A DNA stretch of 64,000 nucleotides from Alishewanella agri BL06 (GTDB lineage Bacteria; Pseudomonadota; Gammaproteobacteria; Enterobacterales; Alteromonadaceae), in contig NZ_AKKU01000011.1 in the NCBI RefSeq assembly GCF_000272005.1, forward strand, positions 1-64,000, written 5' to 3'. Below, one piece after another: positions 18,032 through 26,721 of the stretch. The stretch's first letter is position 1, and every line of letters begins with the position of its first letter. Below the pieces are notes generated by a model. It did not search any database. It was not told where the DNA came from and was given only the letters and a program-made list of their open reading frames with translations. The translations under genes and the position numbers were made by a program.

Positions 18032-18098
18032 TTATCCACATGTCTCCGGTACCGGTAGGAGGTCCGAGATCGGACCGGTACCGGAGTCGTGTGGATAA
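18032..18098. repeat. REP/BIME-like inverted repeat, locus 5
   Basis: TTATCCACATGTCTCCGGTA... and its near-complement ending TGTGGATAA (18090-18098) flank a 19-nt spacer (TAGGAGGTCCGAGATCGGA). The right arm has one change from the consensus (GGAGTCGTG). It begins 1 nt after the prpE-like stop and lies 15 nt from the stop of the converging small gene, so it is placed to act as a shared 3' hairpin. Confidence 0.93.
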
Positions 18099-18113
18099 TT
18101 CTTAAGTTTTTAT

Positions 18114-18422
18114 TTATTCAGCATGTTCAGGGAATTGCTGCAGGCGAATGCCAGCAAAAGATTTGCGGCATAAATAAAAGGTAATTGGCCGGGTAATCAA
18201 CGGATACAACACCACTAATAACGCCACATATCCGGCTATGGCCCAGCCCTCAGCGCGAGCTATTAGAATAAACAACACTGATAAAATAATTAACTTAATA
18301 ATATTAAGCGTAATTTTTGTTGGCGCAGGCAAGCGGTCAGCGGCAGCACGAATCACCTGCATCCGTTGCGAAAAATTCAAGCCCTGCAGTTCAGGGATAT
18401 TTTTGCTATTAAAATAAATCAT
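18114..18422 (-). CDS. Small conserved membrane protein (DUF6170-like)
   Basis: The protein has 102 aa. A soluble N-terminus (MIYFNSKNIPELQGLNFSQR) precedes two membrane helices (about 44-60 and 66-85) and a short tail. The N-terminal pattern resembles small Alteromonadales proteins annotated DUF6170; the function is unknown. The ATG at 18422 has AGGTGG at a good distance; a GTG three codons upstream is a less likely start. Its upstream region is a tandem pair of REP-like units. Confidence 0.6.
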   Translation of the reverse strand: MIYFNSKNIPELQGLNFSQRMQVIRAAADRLPAPTKITLNIIKLIILSVLFILIARAEGWAIAGYVALLVVLYPLITRPITFYLCRKSFAGIRLQQFPEHAE

Positions 18423-18457
18423 TAGTTCCACCTATAAACGCAAAACGCCTCGTTACA

Positions 18458-18525
18458 ACTGGTAAGACCGGTACCGGAGACCTGTGGATAAACTGGTCGG
18501 GCCGGTACCGGAGACGTGTGGATTA
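18458..18525. repeat. REP-like tandem pair, locus 6 (two 34-bp direct units)
   Basis: Two head-to-tail 34-bp units, 18458-18491 and 18492-18525, both begin ACTGGT and share the core CCGGTACCGGAGAC. The first ends with an exact TGTGGATAA, the second with TGTGGATTA. The second abuts the stop codon of the yjbH-like gene with no gap. This direct tandem arrangement defines the single unit of the family and recurs beside the RAYT gene. Confidence 0.92.
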
Positions 18526-20625
18526 TTAGTCGAAGAACGGTGAGCGCTGCTCGGTTATATCAATTAACTTGATGGGGCGGTTCAATGGTTGCCCTCCATC
18601 TCTGCCAATTGGTACCCAAGGTATTCTGCCTCGCCCTTTGGCTGGTTTTACGGAAAATAGATCGAATGGGATCGAAATATAAAATCCTTTTGTAAAACTG
18701 CCCTCACCGTAGTCAGCGGAAGATGCATCGGTTATAGCCGCATAACCGCCCACGATAATGCCGCTATCAAATCGCTTAGCAAAATCAAAATTTACCCCTT
18801 TATCTTTTGCTAAAAACTGACCGATATTAAACGTTAGTCGGGTATCAGGTAAGAAACTCGGTTGCCAATAGATATTGAAATGCCCAGTCAGTGTTTTGTA
18901 ATCGAAGAAGCTGAAATCATCTTCATAAGATCGTTGTCTGACATAGTTCAAATCAAAACCAAAAGAAAAAGTGCTATCAACAGGGCGATATAATACTTCA
19001 GCACCCGCACCACCAAACATGGTTTCAAGATAGCCGGCATAAGCCTGCGCAAAAACGGCTGGCGCAATTTCCTTCTGCCAATGGCCATACATATTCTCCA
19101 TACCAAATTTACTACGGGTGACATATTCCCTAACAAAGGTTCTCACGCGCGGTAATCGGGACTCAATAGCATCAACTTTAAAGTTAAATTTATCGAAGTT
19201 TTCCAGAACCGTTAGCTTCCCAGTCGCTGCTAAGCTAAAGTCCGAGTTAAAACGGTATCCAGCGCCAAGGTAAAGACCACCTTGATACATGTAGAAATAT
19301 TCAGGATTACCAAAAGATTGTACCCAGAACACTTCTGCACCGGTATAAAACCCCTTGTATTCTGGTACCTCTACTATGCTAAGTGAATTTTCATCAGGTT
19401 GCTGTCTTACATAAGTCGATCGAATATCTGGTTGAAGCTCCTGGTAAGCAACGGCACTCACAAAAGCATCAACATCAATCACCTTTTCTACCTGAACCAG
19501 GTTGTTGGCGTGCTCCACAACCCGAATAGTTTTAATGTGCTCAGGTAACTGGGAAGCAATAATCCTACCTACTCGCTCAGTGGCCTCATTATCATCACGG
19601 TAAGCAAAGCTGGTTCCGTGAATAATAAATTCGTTATTTGCGACATGAATAGTTTTAGGTAGAAATGCCGCGTTATAGTAGAGATTCGTCGTTAGCGTAT
19701 TAAAGTTAATACTTGCAGGATGCTGTGAACGATCAGCGGATACAGCAACAGGTGCGGGTTTAATTTTTATCTGGTTTGCACTGTGCATATTGAAAGCGTA
19801 ATGCACACCAAACCCTACAGTATTACCTCGCTGATAATTTAAATCAAAGGTCAAATCTTGCCAGCGATAGGATGCGCCAAAGTTCCAGCGCGAATTTTGT
19901 GGTAATTCACCTGCGGCATCATTAACATAATTGTTACCCTCATACTCAAGCTTGAGCGTTAATGGTTGCCAGGGCGTTTGATAGTCAACACCACCAAATA
20001 ACGAGGCAGCACCTTTAAAAAACTTACGAAACTCTATCTTACCACCCTGACCACTAATACCACCCGGTCGCTCACAAAAGCTCTGTCTCACCTCACAAAA
20101 AGGGTTAGTAATATTACCCGCCGCCCCCAAGTAACCCCAGCCCATACCGAGATGAAAATCAAAAGCTCCCAGTTTTTTACTTAGGGAAACGAACTCACTT
20201 TCAAATAGCCCGGTACCACCAAAGTCCCTCAGGCCAATGGCAACTTCCGGGGTGTAATTACTTTCTTGCCAAACTCTGAATTTAACGTCAAGACCTTTAT
20301 CTTTGAGTGTTTGATCATTACTAAATCCAGGCGAATCGCTGTAAAGCCTAGTCCGCACATCTGTATAACGTGCCGAGGTTTCCAACCATGGAAAAAGCTG
20401 AATACTAACGGACCAAAAACGGTACTCATTATTGTCAGTATAATTTAATGAAACACTCCCTTCATCTGCCATCCGGGCGGTAGGAACTTGAATTAACCCC
20501 ACACCGCCATGCACTGCCTGTGATGGTTTTGCCGCAGATAACTGCCAGGAAGACTGCGCATTAGCCGCGAAAGCTGCGTTACAAGCTATTGCTAAAAGCG
20601 ACAATGTAAAAGCATTCTTTTGCAT
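18526..20625 (-). CDS. yjbH: YjbH/GfcD-like exopolysaccharide outer-membrane protein
   Basis: The protein has 699 aa with an N-terminal signal peptide (about 1-23, ending FAANA). After it comes HGGVGLIQVPTARMADEG, the start typical of YjbH-domain proteins, then long stretches of alternating hydrophobic and aromatic residues expected for outer-membrane beta strands. In E. coli the YjbEFGH and GfcABCD modules accompany production of an exopolysaccharide or group 4 capsule, and this protein is thought to be an outer-membrane component. It starts directly at the end of the GfcC-like gene. Its stop touches a REP-like unit, which also marks the end of the 33-kb minus-strand polysaccharide block. 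Confidence 0.85.
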   Translation of the reverse strand: MQKNAFTLSLLAIACNAAFAANAQSSWQLSAAKPSQAVHGGVGLIQVPTARMADEGSVSLNYTDNNEYRFWSVSIQLFPWLETSARYTDVRTRLYSDSPGFSNDQTLKDKGLDVKFRVWQESNYTPEVAIGLRDFGGTGLFESEFVSLSKKLGAFDFHLGMGWGYLGAAGNITNPFCEVRQSFCERPGGISGQGGKIEFRKFFKGAASLFGGVDYQTPWQPLTLKLEYEGNNYVNDAAGELPQNSRWNFGASYRWQDLTFDLNYQRGNTVGFGVHYAFNMHSANQIKIKPAPVAVSADRSQHPASINFNTLTTNLYYNAAFLPKTIHVANNEFIIHGTSFAYRDDNEATERVGRIIASQLPEHIKTIRVVEHANNLVQVEKVIDVDAFVSAVAYQELQPDIRSTYVRQQPDENSLSIVEVPEYKGFYTGAEVFWVQSFGNPEYFYMYQGGLYLGAGYRFNSDFSLAATGKLTVLENFDKFNFKVDAIESRLPRVRTFVREYVTRSKFGMENMYGHWQKEIAPAVFAQAYAGYLETMFGGAGAEVLYRPVDSTFSFGFDLNYVRQRSYEDDFSFFDYKTLTGHFNIYWQPSFLPDTRLTFNIGQFLAKDKGVNFDFAKRFDSGIIVGGYAAITDASSADYGEGSFTKGFYISIPFDLFSVKPAKGRGRIPWVPIGRDGGQPLNRPIKLIDITEQRSPFFD

Positions 20626-21386
20626 CAGTAGACCCTATTCACTGCAAGAGTAATTAATAATTCATTAATCTCTGCCATCTCGTCTGATAGCCAACCAACC
20701 TGAAAAGGAATAATCACCATTGCGCCGGGCTCTGGTTGCAGCTGACTGGACTGCCACAATTGAACTCCAGCCTTAACAACTTCTCCATTTGGTTTCACCA
20801 CATATAAGTTAGCCGTGTCAGCAAAAGACGAAAGTCTAATATTCTTGATATATTCGTTCAGCGATGTAGCTGGTTGATAGGCAAGACGAACAGACGATGA
20901 AATCGCCCCGACAAAAGATAGATATGAGGGGCGTTCATTTAATAACAATTGATAAGTACCAGGCGTAAAACGTGGATTCTTGGCCGGTGCTATTCTGGCA
21001 AGATCATAATCAACAGTAATTAGTACACGTTCTGCTAACTGCCAGCCAGAAACCTCTGCTTGCAGGGCTAACAAAACATTTTGTTGCTCTGGCGTACTGT
21101 TAGATGCGATATGCTGTAACTTAGTCAATAATACTTGTCTTTGTGGTTCCAAGCTAACCGTGTTTAACCGAAACAGCTTGCTGGCCGGCCAATACCACTG
21201 TTGTTTTAATGCTACCGGCTCCAAAACTTCGGCTAAGGTGGGTAACTGCTCAAATGCATATAAAGTGCTGTTAACCCGCACTTCAACTTTTGCGTCAGTT
21301 GTAAGAGCATCACTTTGCTCCATAGCTGTCAAATCCGTTGTTGCTACCGCCAACAGCGTTAATAAGAAAAACTCTTTTATACTCAT
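20625..21386 (-). CDS. yjbG: YjbG/GfcC-like capsule biosynthesis protein
   Basis: The protein has 253 aa with a signal peptide (about 1-21). The periplasmic part has ubiquitin-like/SLBB-type beta-grasp features: the end reads VVKPNGEVVKAGVQLWQ then EPGAMVIIPFQ, as in GfcC proteins. It is expected to act in the periplasm with the YjbF lipoprotein and the YjbH outer-membrane protein. Its start overlaps the yjbF-like stop by 4 bp and its stop overlaps the yjbH start, so the three are probably co-translated. Confidence 0.82.
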   Translation of the reverse strand: MSIKEFFLLTLLAVATTDLTAMEQSDALTTDAKVEVRVNSTLYAFEQLPTLAEVLEPVALKQQWYWPASKLFRLNTVSLEPQRQVLLTKLQHIASNSTPEQQNVLLALQAEVSGWQLAERVLITVDYDLARIAPAKNPRFTPGTYQLLLNERPSYLSFVGAISSSVRLAYQPATSLNEYIKNIRLSSFADTANLYVVKPNGEVVKAGVQLWQSSQLQPEPGAMVIIPFQVGWLSDEMAEINELLITLAVNRVY

Positions 21387-22096
21387 AGCTGCTCATCCCC
21401 GGCGACAACTAAACCACGGCGTTTTAACGCTCGAACTACCTCGCTCACATAAACCAGTTCGTAGGACGCTTGCCCGGCGGTAAGTTGCTGGCGGGACTGC
21501 AAGACTCGCCCAGTTTGAGCATCCAGCCAATACAGATTTTGCCAACTACCATCAAAACGCCAGAATCGAGGCTTAGTATCAATTGCAACCTGCTCGATCA
21601 CTAACACTGTTGGTAAAACATGGTTAAAATATGTGAGTTGATAATTGTGGTGTTCCGAAAATGTTGAGCGCAATTCGGTACCATATTCACCGAGCTGCCA
21701 ATCCGCTGCAGTTCGCCACTGTGTGCCTCGGAACGCTCCCTGCTTAAGCGGATCAGCCTGGCGATTACTTAGAAATAGTAAATCATTGCCCAAACCAAGG
21801 GTTCGCACAATACGGCCACTCTCAGTAACCACCATTTCCTGTTCGCCAGATACCCACTTAAATTGCTGCTGCTCAATAAAAGCCAAAGCTAATGCAACTC
21901 TGGGTTTTTCTCCCTGACGTAAATACATAAAATCGTATGGTGCCTCAGCTATCGCCGAATAAGTTAACGACACATCTTCTGGCGTGCTAAGCGCTAATTT
22001 AAACATCTCATAATATGTTCGGTAAGTGCCCGCACATGCGCTGAGCAGGCTAACGCAAACTAAAACCGCCAGCAGTTTTACCTTTTTTATTGTCAT
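21383..22096 (-). CDS. yjbF: YjbF/GfcB-like lipoprotein
   Basis: The protein has 237 aa. It has a lipoprotein signal with lipobox LLSAC, so the mature protein should start at Cys21 and be anchored to a membrane. The rest (YYEMFKLALSTPEDVSLT, then LGLGNDLLFLSNRQADPL and an aromatic-rich C-terminus) fits the GfcB/YjbF family, whose structure is a closed beta barrel-like fold. It lies downstream of a terminator that separates it from the yjbE-like gene, so its expression may depend on read-through. Confidence 0.82.
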   Translation of the reverse strand: MTIKKVKLLAVLVCVSLLSACAGTYRTYYEMFKLALSTPEDVSLTYSAIAEAPYDFMYLRQGEKPRVALALAFIEQQQFKWVSGEQEMVVTESGRIVRTLGLGNDLLFLSNRQADPLKQGAFRGTQWRTAADWQLGEYGTELRSTFSEHHNYQLTYFNHVLPTVLVIEQVAIDTKPRFWRFDGSWQNLYWLDAQTGRVLQSRQQLTAGQASYELVYVSEVVRALKRRGLVVAGDEQL

Positions 22097-22126
22097 TTAT
22101 ACTGTACCCTGATAAAGAACCGGAAC

Positions 22127-22155
22127 AAAAAAGCCGCCTTCTGGCGGCTTTTTTT
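22127..22155 (-). terminator. Rho-independent terminator between yjbE-like and yjbF-like genes
   Basis: An 8-bp stem AAGCCGCC / GGCGGCTT with a TTCT loop, flanked on both sides by A/T runs, so it could work in either direction. For minus-strand transcription it lies 13-40 nt after the yjbE-like stop. It would lower transcription of yjbFGH relative to yjbE unless an antiterminator such as RfaH acts. Confidence 0.88.
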
Positions 22156-22167
22156 CAACACTATCCG

Positions 22168-22575
22168 TTATGGGGTAGTGATAATAGCAGGGTAAGTTGA
22201 AGTCACTGGAACCGTAATGGTAGTGGTAGCGGTACCGGTACCAGTTACAGTTACCGTTGTACTGTTATTGGTACATACACCGGCAACCGGCTCACCATCG
22301 CCTTCATTACAAATCAATCGGATTTGAGGTGTAGTTGTGGTTACAGTACCTGGTGGCGGTGGTGGTGGTGTAATTGGTAACACGCCCGATTCCTGTGCGT
22401 TCGCAATAATAGCGGCAGCAACTGCTGCAGTTACACCCAACGCTGTGATAGTCGCTACAGTAACACCACCCAAACCAGCAACGCCAGTACCACCGGCCGT
22501 CGCGCTAGACTCAGTTTGAGCTGATACGCCTAAAGATAATGTTAAAGCCAACGCTGCTAAAGCGAATTTTTTCAT
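22168..22575 (-). CDS. yjbE: YjbE/GfcA-like small secreted Thr-rich protein
   Basis: The protein has 135 aa. After a signal peptide (MKKFALAALALTLSLGVSAQ) it contains a Gly/Ala-rich hydrophobic segment (about 28-63), a run of six prolines (about 71-76), and a tail very rich in Thr with TVTVTGTGTATTT-type repetition. YjbE and GfcA are similarly small, low-complexity and Thr-rich, and gene order (E-F-G-H) supports the name; sequence alone would not. The ATG at 22575 has an AGGGA ribosome binding site; a longer start at 22638 lacks one and would hide the signal peptide. Confidence 0.72.
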   Translation of the reverse strand: MKKFALAALALTLSLGVSAQTESSATAGGTGVAGLGGVTVATITALGVTAAVAAAIIANAQESGVLPITPPPPPPGTVTTTTPQIRLICNEGDGEPVAGVCTNNSTTVTVTGTGTATTTITVPVTSTYPAIITTP

Positions 22576-22675
22576 TGTTGATCCCTCGTTTAAAAACTTA
22601 ATTGTTAAAAGGTTACAGTAAAACAGGTTGCTCCGCAACCAAATACAACTGACAAAAATTCAACTATCGCCAAAA

Positions 22676-24655
22676 TCAGGCAATCTGCTGCTTGGGTTTG
22701 GATGAAACTACAGTTAAACCAGCAACAGTATCAAGTTTAGCGACGTCATTTAACTGCTTGGCTGTTAACAGAGCACAAGCAGCGTTAACCACTAAATCGC
22801 TGGTTGCATTAGTATAATAAAATTCTGTAGGTGCACTACGAATAATTTCTATTATTTCTTCTACAGCAAAAAATTTACAGGCTTTGTCCAATCGTTGCAA
22901 CAAATGTTCCATCTCGGGCCAAGTCAAATAAACTTCATCAGCAGCCATAATACGGCTATGCTCTGTTTGCCGTACATTATTTCCGATCAGTAACTCTTCG
23001 TACAACTTTTCTCCAGGCCGCAAACCAGTGTATTTAATTTCAATATCGCCATTTGGATGCTCATCATCCCGCACTTCTAAACCCATTAAATGAATCATAC
23101 GACGGGCCAGATCCGCAATACGCACAGGCTCTCCCATATCTAACACAAAAACATCGCCGCCTTTGCCCATCGCACCGGCTTGCAACACCAACTGCGCCGC
23201 TTCGGGTATAGTCATAAAGTAACGGATAATATCTTTGTGAGTTACGGTAACAGGCCCCCCCTTACGAATTTGCTCCCGAAACAGCGGTACTACTGAGCCA
23301 GAGGAACCTAACACATTACCAAAACGTACCATGCAAAAACGTGTCTTGCTTTGGTATTGCGCCAAAGCTTGCAATACTAGTTCAGCCAGTCGTTTAGATG
23401 CTCCCATTACGTTAGTAGGGCGTACCGCTTTATCCGTAGAAATAAGCACAAAGGTGTCAACACCGGCTTTTATTGCGGCCTCAGCTGCATACCAAGTACC
23501 AAATACATTATTGCGAACACCCTCAACAACATTGTATTCGACCAAAGGTACATGTTTATAAGCAGCCGCATGATAGACAGTATTTACTCCAAAGGCACGC
23601 ATAACACTTTCCATACGACTTTGCCGCTGAACAGTGCCCATTACCGGTATCAGGTTAATCTCCAGACCCTCGGAACTAATTGTCGATTTAAGTTCCTGCT
23701 CAATGGCATACAGAGCATATTCCGACAACTCAAATAAAACCAGCGTGAGGGGCTCACACCGAATAATTTGCCGACATAATTCTGAGCCAATAGACCCCCC
23801 AGCTCCGGTAACCATAACAACCTTGCCTTTGATGTTGGCATGTAATAATTTTTTTTTCGGTGCTACCGGGTCGCGACCTAACAAGTCTTCAATTTTAACA
23901 TCTTGCAACTCATCAATGCGCATACTGCCGTTAACTAAATCACTCATACCAGGAATTGATAACACCGGAACCGGTAATTCTTCGAGTCGATCTAATACTT
24001 CGCGACGGCGAGAGCGACTGGCTGAAGGCATCGCCAACAAAATACGGCCGATATTACGCTGTTTAACAATACCCGCGATATTATCAGGGCTACTGACCGG
24101 AATACCCAAAATGGTAGAACGCTGTAAGGTAGTATCATCATCTACAAACATCACCGGATGATACTGTTCGCCGTTAATCAATGCCTGTGCCAATTGCCGG
24201 CCAGATGAACCGGCACCATAAATAAGTACGCGGGTTTTGTGGTTGTTATTATTGGGTCTTAGCAATAACCGTGCGCCCAAACGCACCCCACCTGATGTAA
24301 CCAACGCCAACAAAGCGTACACCACCACCATATTGGTTTTGTCGTGCACACCTAATACCGCAAACATTAGCGCCAGAATAACGCCACTACCCATAATGCC
24401 AAAAATAACAGCACCCAAGGCGTGCTGCCCAACATAGCGAATTACCGCGCGATACAAACCCAGCTTAGTAAAAATCAGTAAGGTTAACGGCAGCGTTACG
24501 GCAAACGCCAGCACCATAAATTGAAATTGGCTAATATCACCATTTTGGGTAAGCACAAAAGACAACAGCAACGACATGGTTAAAAACAATGAATCTATTA
24601 CTACTGAAATTATGCGCTTAGCCGAACGCGGCAGCGCCAGCAACCATGCAAGCAT
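22676..24655 (-). CDS. wbpM: WbpM-like UDP-GlcNAc C4,C6-dehydratase (membrane-bound)
   Basis: The protein has 659 aa. Four N-terminal membrane helices (about 10-110) are followed by a first Rossmann-like domain (VLIYGAGSSGRQLAQAL at about 143) and a catalytic SDR domain beginning with VMVTGAGGSIGSELCRQI. The active-site stretch STDKAVRPTNVMGASKR has Met in place of the usual Tyr, a mark of the WbpM/FlaA1-type large dehydratases. It should convert UDP-GlcNAc to the 4-keto-6-deoxy sugar at the inner membrane, the precursor of QuiNAc, FucNAc or bacillosamine. A matching reductase (32296-33237) lies in the same block. The 121-bp gap upstream holds three copies of a heptamer repeat. Confidence 0.9.
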   Translation of the reverse strand: MLAWLLALPRSAKRIISVVIDSLFLTMSLLLSFVLTQNGDISQFQFMVLAFAVTLPLTLLIFTKLGLYRAVIRYVGQHALGAVIFGIMGSGVILALMFAVLGVHDKTNMVVVYALLALVTSGGVRLGARLLLRPNNNNHKTRVLIYGAGSSGRQLAQALINGEQYHPVMFVDDDTTLQRSTILGIPVSSPDNIAGIVKQRNIGRILLAMPSASRSRRREVLDRLEELPVPVLSIPGMSDLVNGSMRIDELQDVKIEDLLGRDPVAPKKKLLHANIKGKVVMVTGAGGSIGSELCRQIIRCEPLTLVLFELSEYALYAIEQELKSTISSEGLEINLIPVMGTVQRQSRMESVMRAFGVNTVYHAAAYKHVPLVEYNVVEGVRNNVFGTWYAAEAAIKAGVDTFVLISTDKAVRPTNVMGASKRLAELVLQALAQYQSKTRFCMVRFGNVLGSSGSVVPLFREQIRKGGPVTVTHKDIIRYFMTIPEAAQLVLQAGAMGKGGDVFVLDMGEPVRIADLARRMIHLMGLEVRDDEHPNGDIEIKYTGLRPGEKLYEELLIGNNVRQTEHSRIMAADEVYLTWPEMEHLLQRLDKACKFFAVEEIIEIIRSAPTEFYYTNATSDLVVNAACALLTAKQLNDVAKLDTVAGLTVVSSKPKQQIA

Positions 24656-24753
24656 TTTTCTACTCCATCGTACCGGTTTCAGTTACCGGCACCAAACATA
24701 ACAATTTAGCGTGCAAGTATAGCAGCAAAGCAAGGCTATTTCATTACCCGCAA

Positions 24754-24774
24754 CTCAACACTCAACACTCAACA
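24754..24774. repeat. Heptamer tandem repeat (CTCAACA x3) after galU
   Basis: Three perfect copies of CTCAACA end 2 nt from the galU stop codon, within the galU-wbpM gap. They belong to a TTCAACA/CTCAACA family found six times in this window, only inside polysaccharide genes or at their borders. Confidence 0.85.
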
Positions 24775-24776
24775 CT

Positions 24777-25679
24777 CTAATCCCCCAGCTGTTTTACCAA
24801 CCACTCCTTAAAAGCCGAACCTAAATTCTTATCGCGTATTCCAAACTCAACAAAAGCCTGCATATACCCCAGCTTATTACCGCAATCATGGCTGCGACCT
24901 TTTATTTGGTACGCATTAACTTGTTGCTGATCCAATAACATGGCAATCGCATCAGTTAGTTGAATTTCATCTCCCGCACCTATTGGCGTACGTTTAAGGC
25001 ACGGCCAAATATCCTTGCTAAACACATAGCGACCCACTACCGCTAAATTGGATGGAGCTTGCTCAACTGTCGGTTTTTCGACAATCTCTGTCATTTTAAC
25101 CGAGTCACCCGGGGCTAACTCCACGCCAGCCACATCAGCAATACCATAATTACTCACGTTTTGCTTCGGAACAGGCTCAACCATTACCTGACTTACTTGT
25201 GACTCTGTAAACAATTTGACCATTTCGGCTAAATTATCTTGTTTTAAGTCACAGTCATAACTATCAACTATCACATCGGGCAATAACACGGCAAAAGGGG
25301 CATCGCCAACCAGCGGCAAAGCACACAACACAGCGTGACCAAGCCCCTTAGCCTCACCCTGGCGGACATGCATAATGGTTACGTCTTTCGGGCAAATATT
25401 TTGCACTTCATCCAATAACTGGCGCTTTACCCGCTTTTCCAGCATAGATTCCAGTTCAAAACTTTTATCAAAATGGTTCTCAATGCTATTTTTAGATGAG
25501 TGCGTAACCAGCACAATTTCTTTTATGCCTGCCGCAATACACTCTTGCACCACATACTGAATAAGAGGTTTATCCACAACCGGCAGCATTTCTTTTGGAA
25601 TAGCTTTAGTAGCAGGCAACATCCTGGTTCCCAAACCTGCTACAGGAATCACCGCTTTACGCACAACATTATTTGCCAT
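24777..25679 (-). CDS. galU: UTP-glucose-1-phosphate uridylyltransferase GalU
   Basis: The protein has 300 aa. It makes UDP-glucose from UTP and glucose-1-phosphate in the cytoplasm, feeding Ugd downstream in the pathway. The nucleotide-binding signature [20 protein letters not shown] is at the N-terminus, [12 protein letters not shown] follows, and EKP and the C-terminal [12 protein letters not shown] are typical of bacterial GalU. The ATG at 25679 has AAGGA before it; a TTG two codons earlier is less likely. The gene contains one exact TTATCCACA (25570-25578) in the VVDK codons, which I take as coincidence. Confidence 0.93.
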   Translation of the reverse strand: MANNVVRKAVIPVAGLGTRMLPATKAIPKEMLPVVDKPLIQYVVQECIAAGIKEIVLVTHSSKNSIENHFDKSFELESMLEKRVKRQLLDEVQNICPKDVTIMHVRQGEAKGLGHAVLCALPLVGDAPFAVLLPDVIVDSYDCDLKQDNLAEMVKLFTESQVSQVMVEPVPKQNVSNYGIADVAGVELAPGDSVKMTEIVEKPTVEQAPSNLAVVGRYVFSKDIWPCLKRTPIGAGDEIQLTDAIAMLLDQQQVNAYQIKGRSHDCGNKLGYMQAFVEFGIRDKNLGSAFKEWLVKQLGD

Positions 25680-25696
25680 TATCAATCCTTGCTTTA

Positions 25697-25717
25697 TTCA
25701 ACATTCAACATTCAACA
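25697..25717. repeat. Heptamer tandem repeat (TTCAACA x3) overlapping a gene end
   Basis: Three perfect TTCAACA copies. The stop codon and last three residues (Val-Glu-Cys) of the UDP-GlcA epimerase gene are made of this repeat on the minus strand, and the array reaches to within 18 bp of the galU start. Confidence 0.88.
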
Positions 25718-26712
25718 CTATAATACCCTCGATACCAGTCCACAAACCGCTGCATCCCCTCCTCAATCGGAGTTGCCGGTTTAAAGCCTACCGCAGCTTG
25801 TAAATCATCAATATCGGCATAGGTCGCCGGTACATCCCCAGCCTGCATGGGTAAAAATTCTTTTACCGCTGTTTTACCCGTGGCCTTTTCAATGGCTTCA
25901 ATAAAGGTCATTAACTTAACTGGCTGGTTGTTGCCTATGTTAAACACCTTGTAAGGCGCAAAACTACTGCTGGCATCACTACCATCCCAATCAGCATGTG
26001 GCTTAGGCGGTAACGCCTGAATACGCACTACACCTTCAACAATATCATCGATATAAGTAAAATCGCGGAGCATCTGGCCATGGTTAAACACCTTAATTGG
26101 CTCGCCGGCTAAAATGGCTTTTGTAAATAAAAACGGCGCCATATCAGGGCGTCCCCAAGGGCCGTACACCGTAAAGAAGCGTAACCCTGTAGTCGGAATA
26201 CCATATAAGTGGCTATATGAATGGGCAATTAACTCGTTGGCTTTTTTAGTAGCGGCATAAAGGGAAACCGGGTGGTCTACCCGGTCGCCGGTACTAAAGG
26301 GCATTTTACTGTTCATGCCATAAACCGAACTGGATGAGGCATAAACTAAATGCTCAACTTTATGCTGGCGACAGCCCTCTAAAATAGTCAAAGTACCAAT
26401 CAGGTTGCTGTCGGCATAGGCCATCGGGTTTTGCAGCGAATACCGCACCCCTGCCTGAGCGCCGAGGTGAATAACCCGCTGAAACTGCTCGCTCGCAAAC
26501 AAGGCGGCAATACCATCACGATCGGCCAAATCTAACTGCACGAAACGAAAACCTGGTTGCTTCTGAAGCTGTGACAGCCGATCACGCTTAAGTTGTACCG
26601 GATAATAATCATTAAGATTATCAAGGCCTACAACTTGATAACCGAGTGCCAACAAACGTTGGCAAACATAAAAGCCAATAAAACCTGCCGCTCCGGTAAC
26701 CAGAAATTTCAT
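25705..26712 (-). CDS. UDP-glucuronate 4-epimerase-like SDR
   Basis: The protein has 335 aa. The SDR start TGAAGFIGFYVCQRLL, the stretch GLDNLNDYYPVQLKRDRL typical of UDP-GlcA 4-epimerases, and catalytic YAATK are all present, as is the downstream LRFFTVYGPWGRPDMA. It should interconvert UDP-glucuronate and UDP-galacturonate. It follows ugd by 9 bp, which fits the flow UDP-Glc to UDP-GlcA to UDP-GalA. The last residues YSVEC and the TGA stop are encoded by the heptamer repeat, suggesting the original 3' end was modified by repeat insertion. Confidence 0.85.
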   Translation of the reverse strand: MKFLVTGAAGFIGFYVCQRLLALGYQVVGLDNLNDYYPVQLKRDRLSQLQKQPGFRFVQLDLADRDGIAALFASEQFQRVIHLGAQAGVRYSLQNPMAYADSNLIGTLTILEGCRQHKVEHLVYASSSSVYGMNSKMPFSTGDRVDHPVSLYAATKKANELIAHSYSHLYGIPTTGLRFFTVYGPWGRPDMAPFLFTKAILAGEPIKVFNHGQMLRDFTYIDDIVEGVVRIQALPPKPHADWDGSDASSSFAPYKVFNIGNNQPVKLMTFIEAIEKATGKTAVKEFLPMQAGDVPATYADIDDLQAAVGFKPATPIEEGMQRFVDWYRGYYSVEC

Positions 26713-26721
26713 AGCGGTTCC

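Noticed and set aside
22225-22245. REP-like core in the yjbE-like gene
   Set aside because: The GGTACCGGTACC string comes from Gly-Thr codons in a Thr-rich coding region, with no feet or inverted partner.
23634-24161. 175-aa plus-strand frame inside wbpM
   Set aside because: It is antisense to a well-conserved enzyme and Ser/Thr/Asn-rich without a start signal.
25570-25578. Extra DnaA box inside galU
   Set aside because: It is encoded by conserved VVDK codons and has no surrounding repeat core, so it is most likely chance.
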